64,000 bases of DNA from Halothermothrix orenii H 168 (GTDB taxonomy: Bacteria; Bacillota; Halanaerobiia; Halanaerobiales; Halothermotrichaceae), in the NCBI RefSeq assembly GCF_000020485.1, contig NC_011899.1, forward strand, positions 807,937 to 871,936. The letters are read 5' to 3'. The notes under the pieces are model-generated. The model made no database searches, was not told the origin of the DNA, and saw only the letters and a list, made by a program, of their open reading frames with translations. Positions 37,701 to 46,841 of this stretch are shown one piece after another (position 1 is the first letter of the stretch; every line of letters starts with the position of its first letter). The translations under genes and the position numbers were made by a program.

Positions 37701-38604
37701 GGTAGATGGTATTATCAGTATAATAAAACCTCCGGGAATGACTTCCTTTGATGTTGTTGCCTGGATCAGGAAAATGTATTCTGTAAAAAAAGCAGGGCAT
37801 ACCGGAACCCTGGATCCTGCAGCCAGTGGTGTATTACCGGTATGTCTGGGTAAAGGCACAAAAATCATACCTTATTTGCCGGATGAAGTAAAGGGATATG
37901 TTGCTGAAATAACCCTGGGGGTTAAGACCGATACTTTAGATTCAGAAGGTCAGATCATTGAAGAAAACCAGAAATGGGAGTCAATTACTGATAGTCATTT
38001 AAATAAGGTGATTTCTGATTTTCAAGGGGTAATTGAACAGGTTCCTCCCATGTATTCTGCCGTCAAATATAAAGGAAAGAGGTTATATGAACTTGCCCGG
38101 GAGGGTAAAAAGATAAAAAGAGAACCAAGGCAGGTTGAGATAAAAAAAATAAATATTCTTGATATAGACCTTCCTAAAGTAAAATTATTTGTTTTATGCT
38201 CTCCAGGAACCTATATCAGGTCAATTGCCCGTGATATTGGAGAAAAGCTTGGCTGTGGAGCTTACCTGTCATTTCTGGTAAGAACCAGATCAGGTTCGTT
38301 TAATTTAGAAAATAGTTTTACGTTATCTGAAATAAAATTCAGGGGGGATAAATTATTATATAATTTTGACTATCCCCTTACTAACCATTTTACCAGAATC
38401 GATATCAGGAGAGGTTCGCGTCAGAAGGTTTATAATGGTGCTCCCCTGTATGGAAGTGATATAGCAAAAATATATGGTAAAGTTACTTTAAGGGATAAAG
38501 TATTGATTTATAATAATAATACTTTTCTGGCCATATACCGGGTTAGTGATGTAGCAGGAAATCAGATTAACTTAAACGCGGAACGTGTATTTAAAACATC
38601 ATAA
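37693..38604 (+). CDS. truB: tRNA pseudouridine(55) synthase TruB
   Basis: Makes pseudouridine 55 in the T-loop of tRNAs. The 303-residue protein has GIISIIKPPGMTSFDVVAWIR and the catalytic Asp in AGHTGTLDPAASGVLPV. YVAEITLGVKTDTLDSEG, PPMYSAVKYKGKRLYELAR and CSPGTYIRSIARDIGEKLGC are also present. The start lies eight bases inside nrnA. A C-terminal PUA-like extension is present. Confidence 0.97.
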   Translation: MSRVDGIISIIKPPGMTSFDVVAWIRKMYSVKKAGHTGTLDPAASGVLPVCLGKGTKIIPYLPDEVKGYVAEITLGVKTDTLDSEGQIIEENQKWESITDSHLNKVISDFQGVIEQVPPMYSAVKYKGKRLYELAREGKKIKREPRQVEIKKINILDIDLPKVKLFVLCSPGTYIRSIARDIGEKLGCGAYLSFLVRTRSGSFNLENSFTLSEIKFRGDKLLYNFDYPLTNHFTRIDIRRGSRQKVYNGAPLYGSDIAKIYGKVTLRDKVLIYNNNTFLAIYRVSDVAGNQINLNAERVFKTS

Positions 38605-38633
38605 GTTGCTAGAGTACTTCTAGGGTGATGATA

Positions 38634-39557
38634 ATGAAAATAGTACAAAGCTCAAAATTTGGATTAATCAACAAAGAACCGGTAGTTGTCGCACTGGGTT
38701 CGTTTGATGGTATTCATCTAGGACACCAAAAGGTAATAACAACTGTATGCAAAATGGGCAAGCAACTTGGTATACCATGTGGGGTTTATACTTTTGATAA
38801 GCATCCCTTAAAAGTTATTAACCCAGATATAGCCCCTCAATCTCTTATGTCCCGGGACCAGAAGATTTCTTTACTGGAGGAGATGGGGGTTGATTATTAT
38901 TTTGAACAGGTTTTTACAACCGATTTTTCAAAACTGCCCTTCAATAAATTTGTTAGGGAGATCCTGGCAAAAAAATTAAAAGCAAAACATGTTGTTGTTG
39001 GTGAAGATTTTAGATTTGGAAATAGAGGTGCCGGCAATATTAATTCATTAAAGGTACTGGGCAAAGAGCTGGGATTTGGGGTTACAGTTTGTTCAATAAA
39101 AAGAGCCCACGGTAGAAAAATTTCCAGTACAACTATCAGATCGCTTATCCGGGAAGGCAAAATAAAAGAAATACCAGATTATCTTGGTAGGTATTACCAG
39201 CTCGATGGTACAGTGATTCATGGAGATGGGCGTGGAAAAACCCTCGGAATACCTACAGCTAATCTCAGGCTAAAGGCTGATTTTGCCCTGCCCCCCAATG
39301 GGGTTTATGCAGTTTATGTAAGATATGATAAGCAATTGTATAAAGGGATTGCAAATTTTGGAGATAGACCAACCTTTTCCGGGGCCGATTATTCTATAGA
39401 AGTTCACCTGCTTGATTTTGATGGTAAATTATATGGACAGGTTATTTTAGTAGACCTTGTTGACTTTATCAGACCCGAAATTACTTTTGAAAGTCCACAG
39501 GAATTAATAAATCAAATCAGGAAAGATATTCTTTACACCGCTTCCCTTTTGTGTTAA
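38634..39557 (+). CDS. ribF: bifunctional riboflavin kinase/FAD synthetase
   Basis: Makes FMN and FAD from riboflavin. The roughly 307-residue protein has the N-terminal FMN adenylyltransferase domain (ALGSFDGIHLGHQKVI, GEDFRFGNRGAGNI, ISSTTIRSLIREGKI). The C-terminal riboflavin kinase domain has GDGRGKTLGIPTANL and GVYAVYVR. Three in-frame starts lie close together (GTG 38625, ATG 38628, ATG 38634). AGGG at 38622-38625 best fits 38634. The rpsO promoter lies inside its 3' end. Confidence 0.95.
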   Translation: MKIVQSSKFGLINKEPVVVALGSFDGIHLGHQKVITTVCKMGKQLGIPCGVYTFDKHPLKVINPDIAPQSLMSRDQKISLLEEMGVDYYFEQVFTTDFSKLPFNKFVREILAKKLKAKHVVVGEDFRFGNRGAGNINSLKVLGKELGFGVTVCSIKRAHGRKISSTTIRSLIREGKIKEIPDYLGRYYQLDGTVIHGDGRGKTLGIPTANLRLKADFALPPNGVYAVYVRYDKQLYKGIANFGDRPTFSGADYSIEVHLLDFDGKLYGQVILVDLVDFIRPEITFESPQELINQIRKDILYTASLLC

Positions 39558-39560
39558 AAT
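39532..39560 (+). promoter_or_regulatory. A-type promoter of rpsO, inside the 3' end of ribF
   Basis: TTTACA (39532-39537), a 17-base spacer and TAAAAT (39555-39560) overlap the ribF stop codon and lie about 110 bases before rpsO. Confidence 0.8.
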
Positions 39561-39584
39561 AAGTAATGGATTTAAAATATATGC

Positions 39585-39640
39585 TTACCACTGGCTAGGA
39601 AATACGTTCCTCCAGCGTTTTTCTTGGCCTGTGGCCTATA
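39585..39640 (+). ncRNA. rpsO leader, candidate S15-binding autoregulatory RNA
   Basis: CTGG (39591-39594) and AGGAA (39597-39601) pair with TTCCT (39607-39611) and CCAG (39612-39615), leaving a CT bulge. An outer CCAC...GTGG helix (39587-39634) can enclose it, giving a branched leader just before the rpsO ribosome site. S15 feedback through leader RNAs is established in several bacteria; a match to the Geobacillus type is an inference. Confidence 0.6.
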
Positions 39641-39667
39641 AAAATTGCAGGAGGTGTAGTATTAATT

Positions 39668-39934
39668 ATGTTAACCAAAGAAGAGAAGAAAGCTATAATT
39701 GAAGAATACCAGTTAGAAGAAGGAGACACAGGTTCACCTGAAGTACAGGTAGCCCTGTTGACTGCCCGGATTAAAAATTTAACCGAACATTTGAAAGAAC
39801 ATAAACATGATTATCATTCCCGGCGTGGTCTCCTGAAAATGGTTGGAAAGAGGAAAAAACTCTTAAGGTATTTAAAAAGAAAAGATATAAACAGGTATCG
39901 TGATTTAATTAATCGACTTGGAATCAGAGGATAA
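39668..39934 (+). CDS. rpsO: 30S ribosomal protein S15
   Basis: An 88-residue primary 16S rRNA-binding protein. Motifs are [38 protein letters not shown] and [13 protein letters not shown]. It has its own promoter, a structured leader and a terminator, with pnp downstream as in most bacteria. Confidence 0.98.
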   Translation: MLTKEEKKAIIEEYQLEEGDTGSPEVQVALLTARIKNLTEHLKEHKHDYHSRRGLLKMVGKRKKLLRYLKRKDINRYRDLINRLGIRG

Positions 39935-39938
39935 TATT

Positions 39939-39962
39939 AAGAGCGGGATTACCCGCTCTTTC
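39939..39962 (+). terminator. intrinsic terminator after rpsO
   Basis: A 9-bp perfect stem, AAGAGCGGG with CCCGCTCTT (4-base loop), is followed by TTCCTT. It may be leaky toward pnp. Confidence 0.75.
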
Positions 39963-40246
39963 CTTAATATTTATAACAATTTATTTTCGGGATAAAACAT
40001 TGGATAAAAGGAAATATTTTCAACAGGCAATTAACTTTTATTTAATTTATGGTATTTACATATATATAAGGATATTTAATTTACATAGTTAATTAATTAT
40101 TAAAAGAAGGTTATACTATTAAAAGTAAATAATTATACTTAACTATAAACAAAAAAGTACATATTTTTGTTTTTATTAATATTCAAAATTTTAATTTCAT
40201 GAAGTACAGGTTAATCAGAAAGATGTAAAGTTAAGGAGGATTATTT
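39963..40246 (+). other. AT-rich non-coding region before pnp
   Basis: About 284 bases without a credible gene. It is very AT-rich, with many TTTACA- and TATACT-like hexamers (for example TATACT at 40112-40117) but no well-spaced -35/-10 pair I would defend. A GGAGG site directly precedes pnp. Confidence 0.6.
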
Positions 40247-42364
40247 ATGCATAAAGATTGGACAATCGATGTTGCCGGAGGAAAGATGAAATTTGAGACT
40301 GGCAAATATGCTAAACAAGCAAATGGTTCTGTAGTGGCACGATATGGTGATACTACAGTACTGGTCACTGCGACCATGTCTGAACCCCGGGAAGGTATTG
40401 ATTACTTTCCATTAATGGTTAATTATGAAGAAAGGGTATATGCAATTGGGAAAATACCGGGGAGTATTACAAGAAGGGAAGGAAGACCGAGGGATGTAGC
40501 TACTTTAGCGGCCCGTTTAATAGATAGACCGTTGCGGCCTCTTTTCCCTGAAGGATTTAGACATGATGTACAGATTATCGCTACAGTTCTTTCTGTAGAT
40601 AATGACTGTGAGCCAGATATACTGGCCCTGAATGGTGCCTCAGTTGCTCTTACCCTATCTGATATTCCTTTTGACGGGCCCATTGGTGGTGTTAAAGTAG
40701 GTCTAGTTGACGGTGAGCTTGTTATTAATCCCGATGAGGAAGAAAGGGAAAAAAGTAAGCTTGACCTGACGGTAGCTGGAACCAGGGATGCCGTTTTAAT
40801 GGTTGAAGCAGGAGCAAATGAAGTTTCTGAAGATGTTATGCTTGATGCTATAGAACTTGCCCACCAGGAGATTAAAAGACTGGTGCTTTTACAGGAAGAA
40901 ATAGGGGAAGAAGCCGGGAAAAAGAAATTTGAATTTACAAAAGATGAAATTACTCCTGAACTAGATGAAGAAATAAGGAAATATATTAGCTCTGATATGG
41001 AAAATGCGTTGAGAATTCCAGAGAAACTGGAACGTAACGCAAAAGTTGATGAAATCAAGGAAAATACTTTACAGTACTTTGAAGACATGTTTGAAAATAA
41101 TGGCCTTGACAATGAAGAAAAAAATAAACAGTTGAAAATGGTAGAAAGAACAATTGAGAAGGTTATGAAGGAAAAAGTCAGGAAAATGATAATAGAAGAA
41201 GGAATCAGGCCTGATGGAAGGAAACCTGATGAAATACGACCTATATGGTGTGAGGTTGGTACTTTACCACGGGTCCATGGTTCCGGGGTATTTACACGTG
41301 GTCAAACCCAGGCTTTAAGTGTTGTCACTCTGGGAGCTACGTCTGATGAACAGATCCTATTTGGACTCGGTGAAGAAGAAACAAAGCGGTATATGCATCA
41401 TTACAATTTCCCCCCATATAGTGTTGGCGAAACAAGCCCTTTAAGATCTCCGGGTCGTAGAGAGATAGGACATGGAGCCCTTGGTGAAAGGGCCCTACAG
41501 CCTGTGATACCTGATCAGGAAGAATTTCCCTATACAATCAGGGTTGTCTCCGAAGTCCTCGAGTCTAATGGTTCAACTTCACAGGCCAGTATTTGTGGTA
41601 GTACCCTGGCTTTAATGGATGCTGGTGTCCCAATAAAGGAACCGGTAGCTGGAATTGCCATGGGATTGTTAAAAGAAGATGAAAAAGTTGTTATTCTTTC
41701 CGATATACAGGGTCTGGAAGATTTTTATGGAGATATGGATTTTAAGGTTGCCGGTACCAGAAATGGTATTACTGCCTTACAGATGGATATTAAAATTCAT
41801 GGAATTTCCAAGGAGATCCTGAAAAAGGCCCTTAAAAGAGCAAGAGAAGGTAGATTGTACATTTTAGATAAAATGTTACAGGTTATTGATAAGCCACGCC
41901 CTGAATTATCACCATATGCCCCTCTAATGATTACCATGAAGGTTTCACCGGACAAAATAAGGCACATTATTGGGCCTGGTGGTAAAATAATTAACAAGAT
42001 AATTGATGAAACTGGCGTTGAAATAGATATCGATGATGATGGTTCAGTTTATATTCTGGCCCAGGATCAGGAAAGTGGTAACAGGGCTAAAGAGATAATT
42101 AATAAACTGACAAAAGAGGTTGAAGTTGGAGATATATATGAAGGAAGGGTAAAAAAGATTACCAACTTTGGGGCTTTTGTTGAGATATTACCCGGGCGTG
42201 AAGGGCTGGTTCACATTTCTGAGCTTGCTGACCACCATGTAAAAAAAGTAGAAGATATTGTTAAAATAGGTGACAGAATACCTGTAAAGGTTATTGAAAT
42301 AGATGAACTGGGAAGGATAAATCTTTCAAGAAAACGGGCCCTGAAGGAACAAAAAAAAGAATAA
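40247..42364 (+). CDS. pnp: polyribonucleotide nucleotidyltransferase (PNPase)
   Basis: A phosphorolytic 3'-5' exoribonuclease of mRNA decay. The 705-residue protein has two RNase PH domains ([41 protein letters not shown] and [21 protein letters not shown], shown in parts), an alpha-helical linker, a KH domain ([17 protein letters not shown]) and a C-terminal S1 domain ([20 protein letters not shown]). The length is typical. It ends at a very strong terminator. Confidence 0.98.
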   Translation: MHKDWTIDVAGGKMKFETGKYAKQANGSVVARYGDTTVLVTATMSEPREGIDYFPLMVNYEERVYAIGKIPGSITRREGRPRDVATLAARLIDRPLRPLFPEGFRHDVQIIATVLSVDNDCEPDILALNGASVALTLSDIPFDGPIGGVKVGLVDGELVINPDEEEREKSKLDLTVAGTRDAVLMVEAGANEVSEDVMLDAIELAHQEIKRLVLLQEEIGEEAGKKKFEFTKDEITPELDEEIRKYISSDMENALRIPEKLERNAKVDEIKENTLQYFEDMFENNGLDNEEKNKQLKMVERTIEKVMKEKVRKMIIEEGIRPDGRKPDEIRPIWCEVGTLPRVHGSGVFTRGQTQALSVVTLGATSDEQILFGLGEEETKRYMHHYNFPPYSVGETSPLRSPGRREIGHGALGERALQPVIPDQEEFPYTIRVVSEVLESNGSTSQASICGSTLALMDAGVPIKEPVAGIAMGLLKEDEKVVILSDIQGLEDFYGDMDFKVAGTRNGITALQMDIKIHGISKEILKKALKRAREGRLYILDKMLQVIDKPRPELSPYAPLMITMKVSPDKIRHIIGPGGKIINKIIDETGVEIDIDDDGSVYILAQDQESGNRAKEIINKLTKEVEVGDIYEGRVKKITNFGAFVEILPGREGLVHISELADHHVKKVEDIVKIGDRIPVKVIEIDELGRINLSRKRALKEQKKE

Positions 42365-42403
42365 AAATAAAAATATAAAGGGATTAAAAGGCATAAATTC
42401 ATT

Positions 42404-42437
42404 AAACATAAACTAGGGCCCTAGTTTATGTTTTTTT
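42404..42437 (+). terminator. intrinsic terminator after pnp
   Basis: A perfect 30-base palindrome (AAACATAAACTAGGG and its complement) is followed by a run of T. It is the strongest terminator in the window by stem length. Confidence 0.9.
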
Positions 42438-42471
42438 ATTATCACAAAATTAGAGCAGGTGATAATTTATT

Positions 42472-43308
42472 ATGAGATTAGGTAAGCATGTATCTATCGC
42501 TGGTGGGCTTTATAAAGCAACAGATAGAGCCACTAAAATAGGGTGTAATGCCCTGCAAATTTTTGTAAAAAACCCACGTGGCTGGAAAATTAAAGAGGTT
42601 TCTGACTCAGAAATAAAAAAACTTAAAGACAATATTAAAAAAGAGAATATGTATCCCCTGGTGGTTCACTCTTCTTATTTAATTAACATGGCTACTCCCC
42701 GTGATGAGTTGTGGGAGAAGTCTGTCAATTCCTTAAAGAAAGAATATAAGAGGACTGAATTAATAAATGCTGATTATTTTGTAGTACATCCAGGTAGTCA
42801 TACCGGAAAAGGCCTTCATTTTGGTATTAACAGGATAATCGAGGCTATAAACAGTGTTTTTGGAGAAGTTAAAAATGGTCCCCAGCTATTGCTTGAAAAT
42901 GTTGCTGGAGCCGGTTCAAGTATAGGCTCGAATTTTACTGAGTTACGTGATATAATAAATAAAGTAGATGATTATGCCCGTATAGGGGTATGTCTTGATA
43001 CCTGTCATGCCTTTGCAGCAGGTTATGACCTAAGATATGAAGATGGTCTTGAAGAACTTTTAAATGATTTCGATAAGATTATCGGTCTTGATCTATTAAA
43101 GGTAATTCATTTAAATGATTCCAAATATGGACTCGCTTCTAATAAAGATGAACATGCCCATATAGGGGAAGGAGAAATTGGTGAAAAAGGAATTTCAAAT
43201 ATAATTAACCATCCACTCTTAAAGGACAAACCCTTTATACTGGAAACACCAAAATTTAGTGGTAGAGATAAAGATGTTGAGCTGGTTAATTTATTACGGA
43301 GGGATTAG
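42472..43308 (+). CDS. nfo: endonuclease IV (AP endonuclease)
   Basis: Cleaves DNA at abasic sites in base-excision repair. The 278-residue TIM barrel has zinc-ligand motifs: LGKHVSIAGGL, VVHSSYLINMA, DYFVVHPGSHTGKG, LLLENVAGAGSSIG, GVCLDTCHAFAAGYD, LKVIHLNDSKYGL and DEHAHIGEGEIG. All expected His, Glu and Asp ligands are visible. It is followed nine bases later by a helicase fusion gene. Confidence 0.97.
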   Translation: MRLGKHVSIAGGLYKATDRATKIGCNALQIFVKNPRGWKIKEVSDSEIKKLKDNIKKENMYPLVVHSSYLINMATPRDELWEKSVNSLKKEYKRTELINADYFVVHPGSHTGKGLHFGINRIIEAINSVFGEVKNGPQLLLENVAGAGSSIGSNFTELRDIINKVDDYARIGVCLDTCHAFAAGYDLRYEDGLEELLNDFDKIIGLDLLKVIHLNDSKYGLASNKDEHAHIGEGEIGEKGISNIINHPLLKDKPFILETPKFSGRDKDVELVNLLRRD

Positions 43309-43317
43309 TAACTAAAA

Positions 43318-45786
43318 GTGACTGTTGAAGAATTGTTTGCTAAATCAATAATAACAAATATTAGACATGACATTCAGGAAGCTGGAGGACAGGAAATATA
43401 TTTGATCGGGGATATAGATGTTGATACCGGGAAAATAATGGATTATACATTACTGGCCCGTGGTAATCTTAAAATGGTTCCGGCAATTATTTCAGACCTT
43501 AAGCCCGGTCAGGTTATAGTACATAATCATCCTTCATCTGATCTGACTCCATCAGCAGCTGATATAAGAATAGCTTCACGGATGGGTAATCAGGGTATTG
43601 GATTTATTATAATAGATAATGACTTGAATAATGCCTATGTAGTCGTTGAACCAAAGATTCCCCATAGGGAAGTTCAGCTGGATATAGATGAAATTATTGA
43701 ATTTTTTGAGCCCGGGGGGAGTCTATCCCAATTCCTTAATGATTACGAGTACCGGGAGCAGCAACTGGAGGTTGTCCGGGAAGTAATAAATTCATTTAAT
43801 AACCATGAATTTACGCTAATAGAAGCAGGGACCGGAACTGGTAAATCTTTTGCTTATCTGGTACCGGCCTTATTCTGGGCTAAAAAAAATGAGAAAACTG
43901 TAGTGGTCTCTACCAATACTATAAATTTACAGGAACAATTAATCTATAAGGATTTAGTACTATTGAAAAAAGCCCTTTCCTTTGATTTCAAAGCGGTTAT
44001 GGTTAAGGGGAGGAGTAATTATATTTGCAAAAGGAAGATAAAACACCTTGAACAGGAATTAAATAATTATTTTGATGATGACCCTGAAAAACAGGTTCAG
44101 TTTTATAAAGTACTGGACTGGCTTGAGGAAAGTAAGTCTGGTAGTAAATCTGAATTAAATTTTGTAGTTGATAATGAAATATGGAATGAAATTGCTTCAG
44201 AAACAGATTTATGCTTACGGACAAATTGTCCCTTTTTTGATACCTGCTATTTCATGAAAGCAAGGAAAGAAGTTTTTAGTGCAGACATTCTTATTGTAAA
44301 CCACCATCTTCTTCTGTCAGATATCATGTTGAAGAGTGAATATAGTGAAAGGGATGGAGGAATATTACCCCGGTATAGTAATTTGATTATTGACGAGGCC
44401 CATAATTTTGATGAAATAGCAAGTAGACATCTGGGACGTCCTTTTTATTATAAATTGTTACACAAATACTTAAACAAAGTATACTACCCCAAAAATAGAT
44501 TGTCTTTGATTCCCAGGATTAGAAACAGGTTTAGTGCTACTAATTTAAAAAACAAAAAAGAAGTACTTAAAATTATAGATACTGAAATTGTTCCCCAGGT
44601 AAAGAGGGTAGAAGAGCAGAGCCATGAATATTTCCAGAAGTTAAATGAGTTTGTTAATCAAGATGGAGAGGGAGTTATAAGACTCACCCAGGATATAATT
44701 GAGGGAGAAGCATATAGTAAGATTGTCGATAGTGGGGATACATTACTTGGTAATTTAAATAATCTCGGCATTTATTTGAATAACCTTTATGAAGAATTTA
44801 TGACCCTCAATTCATCCGATATCAGTAATTTTGAAGAATTAATTATTGAATTGGAGGCTTATATTAATAGATGTCAGCATTTTGCAAAATCACTGGAGTT
44901 TAATATAAAAGCAGAGGAAGAAAATTATGTTTTCTGGATTGAGAAGGATTATAATCTTAATGTTAAACAGGAAAATGCCCCCCTTAAGGTTTCAAATATA
45001 ATAGATAAGATCTTGTGGGAAACCATGGATAATGTAATATTGACGTCGGCAACATTAACGGTAAATGATAATTTTAATTACTTTAAGACAATTCTTGGGA
45101 TCAATAAATGTAGTCAGTTGAAGATAGAATCACCTTTTAATTATAGTGAGCAGGCTACTTTAATTATTTCTGATGATATACCTCCGGCTAATTCTAAAAA
45201 GTATTTACCGGTGGCTACCGATATATTAAAAGAAATGCTACTTTTACTGAGGGGTTCAACGCTGGTTTTATTTACATCCTATAGCATGTTGAACTATTGT
45301 ACGAAAAAAATTGAGCCTGTATTAAAAGATGACGGTATCGTTATTCTGCCCCAGGGCCGATATCCCCGAAAGTATATTTTAGAAACTTTTAAAGCCAACA
45401 GTAACCAGGTAATTTTTGGGACCATGAGTTTCTGGGAAGGTGTTGATATTAAAGGTGATGATCTGAGATATCTGGTAATGATGAAATTACCTTTTCCTGT
45501 ACCCACTGAACCTGTCTCTGCTGCCAGAATGGAACAACTTAAGGAGGAAGGTAAAAACCCTTTCACTAATTTTAGTTTACCTAATGCTGTAATCAGGTTT
45601 AAACAGGGTTTTGGCCGTCTGATCAGGTCCAGTAAGGATACAGGGAAGATTATATGTCTTGATAGTAGAATTAAAACAAAATCTTATGGACGAGTATTCT
45701 TGAATTCAATCCCGTCAGGTTGTCCAGTAAAAGTAATGGATAAAACAGTATTATTACAGGAATTGCATAATTCAAAGGATAAATAA
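43318..45786 (+). CDS. DinG-family Fe-S helicase with N-terminal JAMM/RadC-like domain
   Basis: An 822-residue fusion. Residues 1-~125 resemble a RadC/JAMM metalloprotease-fold domain, with H69-N-H71-P then S79 and D82 (HNHPSSDLTPSAAD), matching the HxHPx6Sx2D zinc signature. From ~140 on it is an XPD/DinG-type superfamily 2 helicase. It has the Q-like motif YEYREQQLEVV, Walker A AGTGTGKS near 170-177, DEAH in LIIDEAHNF, and VILTSATL. The C-terminal motif is RFKQGFGRLIRS. Cys 237, 299, 304 and 310 fit the DinG 4Fe-4S ligands, with the last spacings 5 and 6. Bacillus DinG carries a DnaQ exonuclease domain instead. GTG start at 43318, with GGAGGG 14 bases upstream. Confidence 0.88.
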   Translation: MTVEELFAKSIITNIRHDIQEAGGQEIYLIGDIDVDTGKIMDYTLLARGNLKMVPAIISDLKPGQVIVHNHPSSDLTPSAADIRIASRMGNQGIGFIIIDNDLNNAYVVVEPKIPHREVQLDIDEIIEFFEPGGSLSQFLNDYEYREQQLEVVREVINSFNNHEFTLIEAGTGTGKSFAYLVPALFWAKKNEKTVVVSTNTINLQEQLIYKDLVLLKKALSFDFKAVMVKGRSNYICKRKIKHLEQELNNYFDDDPEKQVQFYKVLDWLEESKSGSKSELNFVVDNEIWNEIASETDLCLRTNCPFFDTCYFMKARKEVFSADILIVNHHLLLSDIMLKSEYSERDGGILPRYSNLIIDEAHNFDEIASRHLGRPFYYKLLHKYLNKVYYPKNRLSLIPRIRNRFSATNLKNKKEVLKIIDTEIVPQVKRVEEQSHEYFQKLNEFVNQDGEGVIRLTQDIIEGEAYSKIVDSGDTLLGNLNNLGIYLNNLYEEFMTLNSSDISNFEELIIELEAYINRCQHFAKSLEFNIKAEEENYVFWIEKDYNLNVKQENAPLKVSNIIDKILWETMDNVILTSATLTVNDNFNYFKTILGINKCSQLKIESPFNYSEQATLIISDDIPPANSKKYLPVATDILKEMLLLLRGSTLVLFTSYSMLNYCTKKIEPVLKDDGIVILPQGRYPRKYILETFKANSNQVIFGTMSFWEGVDIKGDDLRYLVMMKLPFPVPTEPVSAARMEQLKEEGKNPFTNFSLPNAVIRFKQGFGRLIRSSKDTGKIICLDSRIKTKSYGRVFLNSIPSGCPVKVMDKTVLLQELHNSKDK

Positions 45787-45817
45787 TATTAAATAAAGGA
45801 TAATTGGGGAGGTTAGT

Positions 45818-46750
45818 ATGAGTATTAATAATAAATATAAGAAATATTGTCTGATTTCAATACTGACATTAGTTTTGTTAATATCGTTAACTTTAATTTC
45901 CACAGCCGGTCCTAAATTCACCCTGATTTATGTTGTTCAGGAAGGAGATACCCTGATTGATATTGCCAGAAAATATGGAGTTTCTGTTAATGATATTTTA
46001 GAGATTAATGGCATTACTGAAAATAGCTGGATAAAATTAGGTCAGGAACTTATAATTCCACAACCTGAAAAGAATAATCTTCCCGATTGGGATTATAAGC
46101 TTTTAGGTAAACCAGACAAACTGGACCATTTTAAACTAGATGTTGGTAGTAATTATTCAGTCAGGGTAAATCCAATGCAGTCACTGCCTGAAGTTAAAAT
46201 ACCAGCGGATAAGATTATAACATATCATGTCGGGCTTGGGGATACATTATTTGACCTGGCCCGGAGTTTTAATACTTCTATAGGGGTTATTATGGCCTTA
46301 AACAATATGGAGGATAGTATTATCAGGGTCGGTGATAAAATAAAATTACCGATCAATAATTTGACCCCACGCCAGGTTCTGGAGAGGACAATCAATCGAA
46401 AAGAACTGGAATTACTGGCAAGGGCTATACATGCTGAAGCCCGTGGCGAGCCATTTATTGGACAGGTTGCTGTTGGTGCTGTAATTATAAACAGGGTATT
46501 AAGTCCCCATTTCCCGGATACATTTTACGGGGTAATTTATCAGCCCGGTCAATTTACAGCTGTAGTAGATGGTCAGATTAATTTAACCCCCAACCGCACT
46601 GCCTTCAGGGCGGCCAGGGAGGCCTTGAAGGGTAATGACCCGACTATGGGAGCCTTATATTATTATAATCCAAAGACTGCTGAAAACAAATGGTGGTTTG
46701 CTACAAGGAGATTGCTGGTAACAATTGGAGACCATGTTTTCGCAAAGTAA
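45818..46750 (+). CDS. LysM-repeat spore-cortex-type hydrolase (SleB family)
   Basis: A 310-residue secreted cell-wall hydrolase. An N-terminal signal peptide (KKYCLISILTLVLLISLTLIS) is followed by two LysM peptidoglycan-binding domains (YVVQEGDTLIDIARKYG near 45-88; YHVGLGDTLFDLARSFN near 135-180). The C-terminal hydrolase-2/SleB domain has LLARAIHAEARGEPFIGQVAV, with the catalytic Glu, and PGQFTAVVDGQI. SleB-type enzymes degrade spore cortex during germination, though some act in vegetative cells. Gene and neighbours suggest a sporulating lineage. Confidence 0.93.
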   Translation: MSINNKYKKYCLISILTLVLLISLTLISTAGPKFTLIYVVQEGDTLIDIARKYGVSVNDILEINGITENSWIKLGQELIIPQPEKNNLPDWDYKLLGKPDKLDHFKLDVGSNYSVRVNPMQSLPEVKIPADKIITYHVGLGDTLFDLARSFNTSIGVIMALNNMEDSIIRVGDKIKLPINNLTPRQVLERTINRKELELLARAIHAEARGEPFIGQVAVGAVIINRVLSPHFPDTFYGVIYQPGQFTAVVDGQINLTPNRTAFRAAREALKGNDPTMGALYYYNPKTAENKWWFATRRLLVTIGDHVFAK

Positions 46751-46763
46751 TATTGTCTTAAGA

Positions 46764-46817
46764 AGATATTCTATAAAACTTTTTAAAATATATAATTGTA
46801 AAGTTTAAAAAATATCT
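46764..46817. terminator. nested inverted repeats between convergent genes
   Basis: AGATATT (46764-46770) pairs with AATATCT (46811-46817) and AAACTTT (46776-46782) pairs with AAAGTTT (46800-46806). The A- and T-rich flanks could make it a bidirectional terminator for the SleB-like and amidase genes. Confidence 0.45.
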
Positions 46818-46841
46818 AAGGTGATTTTTATTTATAAATGA

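Noticed and set aside
40423-41112. 229-codon open frame on the minus strand inside pnp
   Set aside because: It is fully antisense to a clear PNPase, is Ser-rich with no motif, and arises from codon bias of the real gene.
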